Part shown: positions 1 through 7,343 of the stretch, piece by piece
Layout: each line of letters opens with the position of its first letter
Position numbering within the stretch: the stretch's first letter is position 1
NCBI RefSeq assembly: GCF_000716595.1
Contig: NZ_JNXC01000065.1
Location: forward strand, 1 to 7,343
Origin: Saccharothrix sp. NRRL B-16314
GTDB taxonomy: Bacteria > Actinomycetota > Actinomycetes > Mycobacteriales > Pseudonocardiaceae
Reading direction: 5' to 3'
Length of the DNA stretch: 7,343 nt
Notes under the pieces: model-generated
The model's database searches: none
Seen by the model: only the letters and a program-made list of their open reading frames with translations
What the model was told of the DNA's origin: nothing
Translations under genes and position numbers: made by a program

Positions 1-228
1 GGCCGTTGCAAGGCGTTCTCGGCGGATGCGGATGGGACGGTTCTGGCTGAGGGTGTGGGGTTGGTGTTGTTGGAGCGGTTGTCGGTTGCGCGGGGTGCGG
101 GTCGTCGGGTGTTGGGTGTGGTGCGTGGTTCGGCGGTGGGGTCGGATGGTGCGTCGAACGGGTTGACGGCTCCGAGTGGTCGTGCGCAGGTGCGGGTGAT
201 CCGTGCGGCGTTGGCGGATGCCGGGGTT
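1..228 (+). other. G/T-rich codon-style block (5' end)
   Basis: Within this KS segment 7 of 8 Leu codons are TTG, and GGT, GGG, GTG, GTT and CGT are common while C-ending codons are rare. The body of both genes prefers CTG/CTC, GGC, GTC and CGC. The block ends at the frameshift junction. A block of the same style sits at the other end of the window. Confidence 0.75.
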
Positions 229-3192
229 GTCGAACGTCGGCCACACCCAGGCGGCGGCGGGCGTCGCCGGTGTGGTGAAGGTGTTGCTGGCGATGGGCGA
301 AGGGGTGGTGCCGAAGTCGTTGCACGCGGACCGCGTGACGGAGGAGGTGGACTGGTCGTCGGGCGGTGTGGTGGTGGCGGGGGAGCGCTGCGCCTGGCCC
401 GAGGTCGACCGGCCGCGGCGGGCCGGGGTGTCGTCGTTCGGGATCAGCGGCACCAACGCCCACGTCGTCCTCGAACAGGCTCCGGACCAACCCGACGCCC
501 AGCCGCCGGAGGTCCAGCCGCCGGACGCGACCGATCTCCTCGTGCCGTGCCCGGTGTCCGGGCGGAGCGCGGGCGCGCTGCGGGCCCAGGCCGCCAGGCT
601 GCGCGACTTCCTCGCCGAACGGCCCGAGCTGCGACCGGCGGACGTGGCGTGGTCCCTCTGGCGCGGCCGAGCCGACCTGGAGCACCGCGCGGTCGTGCTC
701 GCCGACGACCGGGCGAGGTTGTTGCGGGGGCTGACCGCCGTGGCAGAGGACGCGCCCACGTCCGGTGTGGTGGGCGGCGTGGCGCACGGCGAGCCGGATC
801 ACGTGGTGTTCGTGTTCCCCGGGCAGGGGGCGCAGTGGCCGGGGATGGCCACGCGGCTGCTCGACTCCTCACCCGACTTCGCCGCGAGGTTCGCCGAGTG
901 CGCCGAGGCGCTGGCCCCGCACGTGGACTGGTCGCCGCACGACGTGCTGCGCGGCGAGCCCGACGCGCCGCCACTGGACCGGGTGGACGTGGTCCAACCC
1001 CTGCTGTGGGCGGTGATGGTGGCGCTCGCCGGGCTGTGGCGCGCGTACGGCGTCGTGCCGACGGCCGTGGTGGGGCACTCCCAGGGGGAGATCGCCGCGG
1101 CGTGCGTGGCCGGTGCGCTGTCCCTGCACGACGGCGCGCTGGTGGTGTCCCGCCGCGCCGCGCTGCTGGCCGCGTTGTCCGGGCGCGGGGGCATGGTGTC
1201 GGTGGCGTCTGGCAGGGAGGACGTCGAGGCCCGCATCCGGCCGTGGGGCGACCTGCTGTCGATCGCGGCGGACAACGGCCCCAACGCCACCGTGGTGTCC
1301 GGGAACCCCGATGCGCTGGACGAACTGCTCGCCGGTTGCGTGGCCGACGGGTTCAGGGCGCGACGGCTGCCGGTGGACTACGCCTCGCACTCGTCCCACG
1401 TCGAGGACGTCCGAGAGCCGCTGCTCACCGCTCTGGCCGGTATCAGCCCGCGCCCGCCCGCCATCCCGTTCCACTCCACCGCCTCCACCGGTGCCGTCGG
1501 CTTCGACGCCGGGTACTGGTACGACAACCTGCGCCTGCCGGTGGAGTTCCACCGCGTCGCGAGGGCCCTCGCGGACCGGCGTCGCGTGGTCTTCGTGGAG
1601 GTCGGGCCGCACCCGGTGCTCACCGGCTGCCTCGCGGAGATCGCCGAGGACGCGGCGGTGGTGTCCACCCTGCACCGCGACGACGACGACCGGAGCCGGT
1701 TCCTGTCCTCGGTGGCCGAGGCCCATGCGAACGGCGTGCCGGTGGACTGGACCCCGGCGCTGGGACGGGCGGGCGCCCGCCGGGTGGACCTGCCCACCTA
1801 CCCGTTCCGGCGGCGCGCCCACTGGCTGTCCGCCGAGCCTTCCCCGACCACGGCGCCCACCCGCCGCGCGCCGGTCGACATCGTGGAACCGGTCGGTTCC
1901 GACACGGTCGTGCTGTCCGCGCGGTGCGGATCGGAGTCGTCGGGCCTGCTCGCCGGGCACGTGATCGGGGGAGTGGCCGTGCTGTCCGGCCCGGTCCTCG
2001 TGCGGTGGCTGCTGGACGCCGGCCGCCGGGTCGGGTGCGACCGGGTCGAGGAACTGGTCATGGAGGCGCCCGTGGTGCTCTCCGAGGCCGCGGAGGTCGA
2101 GGTCCAGGTGCTGATCGGCCGCCCCGGCGCCGACGGTCGCCGCCCTGTCGTCGTGCACTACCAAACCGGGGGACCGGCGGAGTGGCGGCGCGTCGCGCAC
2201 GGGGGCGTCCGTCCGGGCGGGCCGCCGGCGGGGACGGTGGACGAGTGGCCGCCGACCGGTGCGGTCGCGCTGAGCGCCGACGACCTGCGGGCGTTCCCCG
2301 GCCTGCGCGCGGCGTGGCGGCGCGGGACGGACGTCTTCGCCGAAGTGGCGGCCGACCCGGCCGACCCGACCTCCGACGCGTTCCCGTTGGACGCCGCTGC
2401 GCGGACCGCGTTGCTGGACGGGGCGGACGAGCCCCGGCAGGTGTTCCTCTGGAGCGGGGTGACGGCACGGCCGACTACCGCCGCCACCCTGCGCGTGGTG
2501 GCGAGCAGGCACTCGGCCGACGTGGTGTCGCTGCTGGCCGTCGACGGCGCCGGCACCCCGGTGCTGTCCGTCGAGGGCCTGGTGCTCCGCCAAGTCCCCG
2601 AGGACTTCGCACCCGACCGGGGTTCCGCGCCCGTGGACTCCGCACCCGGAGAGGAGGCCCCGCTGGCCCGCGCGCTGGCCGCACTGCCCCCGGCGCGGTG
2701 GCCAGCGGCGGTGGAACAGGCGCTGCGCGCGCACGTGGCCGCCGTGCTGGGCCACGACGACGCCACCGACGTCGACCCGGAACGGCCCTTCCGCAACCTG
2801 GGCGTGGACTCGACGGCCGCGGTGCAGCTCCGCAACCGGTTGTCCGCCGCGACCGGCATGACGCTGCCCGTGGTGCTGGTGTTCAGCCACCCGACGCCAC
2901 GCGAGCTGGCCCGGCACGTCACCGACCTGCTCACCCGCTCCGCCACGGGTGGTGGAGCGACCGCCCTCGACGAGCTGGACCGGCTGGAACGCGCCTTGGC
3001 TGATCCACCGTCGACGGGAGCGGACCGCGCCGAGGTCGTCCGACGCCTGCGGGCGCTGCTGCGCACGTGGCAATCGGACACCGGGTCCGAACCGGACGCG
3101 GCGGCCTTCGCCGACGCCGACGCCGAGCAGATGTTCGACCTGATCGATCGGGAACTGGGTCCGGTGGACGTCACCGGGTGGGGGGAACGGTC

Positions 3193-3196
<4 letters not shown>
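1..3196 (+). CDS. Type I modular polyketide synthase, 3' part; KS-AT-DH(inactive)-ACP-docking; frameshifted in the KS
   Basis: This is the C-terminal part of a multimodular PKS that extends a polyketide chain held on an ACP in the cytosol. The 5' end lies outside the window. Frame 1 is KS from base 1 to about 228 ([16 protein letters not shown]). From about 230 the KS continues in frame 2 ([11 protein letters not shown], then SGTNAHV), so a single reading frame does not cover the KS. Frame 2 then runs without a stop through AT (GHSQG, YASH), a decayed DH, an ACP (GVDS) and a C-terminal docking domain, to TGA at 3194-3196. There is no KR, ER or thioesterase, so the chain should pass to the next protein. 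The stop overlaps the next gene's ATG. If the frameshift is real, the native protein is broken: frame 1 reads on as Gly/Arg-rich nonsense until 3003. If it is an assembly or sequencing error, the gene is a normal PKS. PKS identity is certain; integrity is not. Confidence 0.93.
225..230 (+). other. Frameshifting junction and deletion in the KS
   Basis: Frame 1 codes KS up to ALADAG (Gly codon 223-225) and frame 2 codes KS from SNVGH (Ser codon 230-232). Only 4 bases lie between them. The intact KS in the downstream gene has 45 codons at the equivalent place, so about 131 bases are missing, which is not a multiple of three. Frame 2 has a TGA at 197-199, so it cannot extend far upstream. Codon style also changes here: TTG, GGT and GAT upstream; AAC, GTC, GGC, CAC and ACC downstream. 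Confidence 0.85.
803..1830 (+). other. AT domain, methylmalonyl-CoA type (first gene)
   Basis: This acyltransferase loads the extender unit onto the [14 protein letters not shown] opens the domain near 815. The nucleophile Ser in GHSQGE is at 1079-1081. The YASH motif is at 1379-1390 and its His is the second catalytic residue. GHSQG with YASH is the established signature for methylmalonyl-CoA; malonyl ATs usually carry HAFH and GHS(V/I/L)G. The post-AT linker motif, [13 protein letters not shown], closes the region. All key residues are present, so activity is expected. Confidence 0.9.
1876..2602 (+). other. Degenerate, presumably inactive DH domain
   Basis: The region aligns along its length with the DH of the downstream gene; shared blocks include GCDR(V/I)EEL and LRAAWRRG followed by VFAEV. 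The His of the HxxxGxxxxP motif survives (CAC 1958-1960), but its Pro is Ser (1985-1987). The YGP motif is gone: AFPG at 2291-2302 replaces it, about nine residues shorter in frame. The catalytic Asp aligns with Thr (2405-2407). DH uses the His and Asp for dehydration, so this copy should be dead. The module also lacks the KR that would make its substrate, so there would be no selection to keep the DH active. Confidence 0.85.
2700..2935 (+). other. ACP domain
   Basis: The acyl carrier protein carries the growing chain on a phosphopantetheine arm. The attachment Ser is in LGVDS (TCG 2810-2812), followed by [10 protein letters not shown] and the C-terminal [11 protein letters not shown] helix. 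The usual motif is LGFDSL or LGVDSL; here the residue after Ser is Thr instead of Leu. The ACP follows the DH relic after a short Pro/Ala-rich linker, with no room for a KR or ER. Confidence 0.92.
2956..3193 (+). other. C-terminal docking domain
   Basis: The stretch after the ACP has helical [12 protein letters not shown], then [12 protein letters not shown], an acidic linker, and a terminal [12 protein letters not shown] helix. This is the pattern of actinobacterial class 1 C-terminal docking domains, which dimerise and bind the N-terminal coiled coil of the next PKS protein. It ends the protein without a thioesterase, so this is an internal subunit of the assembly line. Confidence 0.87.
3180..3187 (+). 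promoter_or_regulatory. Probable ribosome binding site of the second PKS gene
   Basis: GGGGGGAA lies 5 bases before the ATG at 3193, inside the coding end of the upstream gene. It can pair partly with the CCUCC of 16S rRNA. With the ATGA overlap at 3193-3196 it supports translational coupling. It is not a consensus AGGAGG, and a G run is common in this genome. Confidence 0.5.

Positions 3197-7343
<4,147 letters not shown>

Larger units (their letters stand above)
1..480 (+). other. KS domain, C-terminal part with internal deletion
   Basis: The domain is beta-ketoacyl synthase, which performs the decarboxylative Claisen condensation. The active-site Cys segment lies upstream of the window. 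What is visible is [28 protein letters not shown] and [11 protein letters not shown] in frame 1, then [14 protein letters not shown] and the closing [17 protein letters not shown] in frame 2. The second catalytic His (in NVGH) is at 242-244. The first catalytic His (HGTGT), the following LGDPIEAQA region and the LWLGSVK lysine segment are absent. All of these are present in the KS of the downstream gene. As read here, the domain could not condense. Confidence 0.9.

Noticed and set aside
203..205. GTG in frame 2 as a possible start of a separate KS-less protein
   Set aside because: It lies inside KS coding sequence, has no convincing ribosome binding site, and the codons between it and 230 do not match any PKS sequence. 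The frame looks open there only by chance.
428..480. Direct repeat with 4489-4541 (48 of 53 bases identical by eye)
   Set aside because: Both copies encode the conserved KS C-terminal motif SSFGxSGTNAHVxLEQA. The identity is explained by shared domain ancestry and is not evidence for a mobile or regulatory repeat.
229..3003. Continuation of frame 1 after the KS junction
   Set aside because: The frame stays open by base composition only. Its translation is Arg/Gly-rich without motifs, while frame 2 carries AT, DH relic, ACP and docking sequences.

Overview
The window lies inside a type I modular polyketide synthase (PKS) locus of a high-GC actinomycete. Third codon positions are almost always G or C. 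The domain order and the C-terminal and N-terminal docking segments are those of cis-AT actinobacterial assembly lines. The genus cannot be fixed from the sequence; a Pseudonocardiales-like host is only a guess. All coding is on the plus strand and both window ends fall inside genes.

Layout. (1) Positions 1-3196 are the 3' part of a PKS gene, reading ketosynthase (KS) fragment, acyltransferase (AT), degenerate dehydratase (DH), acyl carrier protein (ACP), C-terminal docking domain. Its KS is broken near 225-230. The first 76 codons read in frame 1 and the rest in frame 2, and about 130 bp encoding the HGTGT region and the catalytic lysine segment are missing. Codon style changes at the same point. 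(2) At 3193-3196 the stop and the next start overlap (ATGA). (3) Positions 3193-7343 are the 5' part of a second PKS gene, open to the window end: N-terminal docking coiled coil, complete KS, AT with a HASH motif, DH, the structural half of a ketoreductase (KR) and the first residues of the catalytic KR. No enoylreductase lies between the two KR halves.

How the genes work together. The C-terminal docking domain of the first protein and the N-terminal docking helix of the second are of matching type, so the chain is expected to pass from the ACP of the first to the KS of the second. The first module has no KR and a dead DH, so it would leave a beta-keto group if its KS works. The second module has KS, AT, DH and KR and would leave an alpha,beta-unsaturated unit if its DH is active. 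The polyketide product cannot be named from this fragment.

The two ends (1 to about 228 and about 7252-7343) share a G/T-rich codon style, with Leu nearly always TTG, unlike the CTG/CTC style of the interior. Both lie in highly conserved domain cores. This fits repeated, homogenised PKS segments, and possibly assembly breakpoints. I found no RNA genes, mobile elements, CRISPR arrays or terminators, and no non-coding stretch longer than a few bases.
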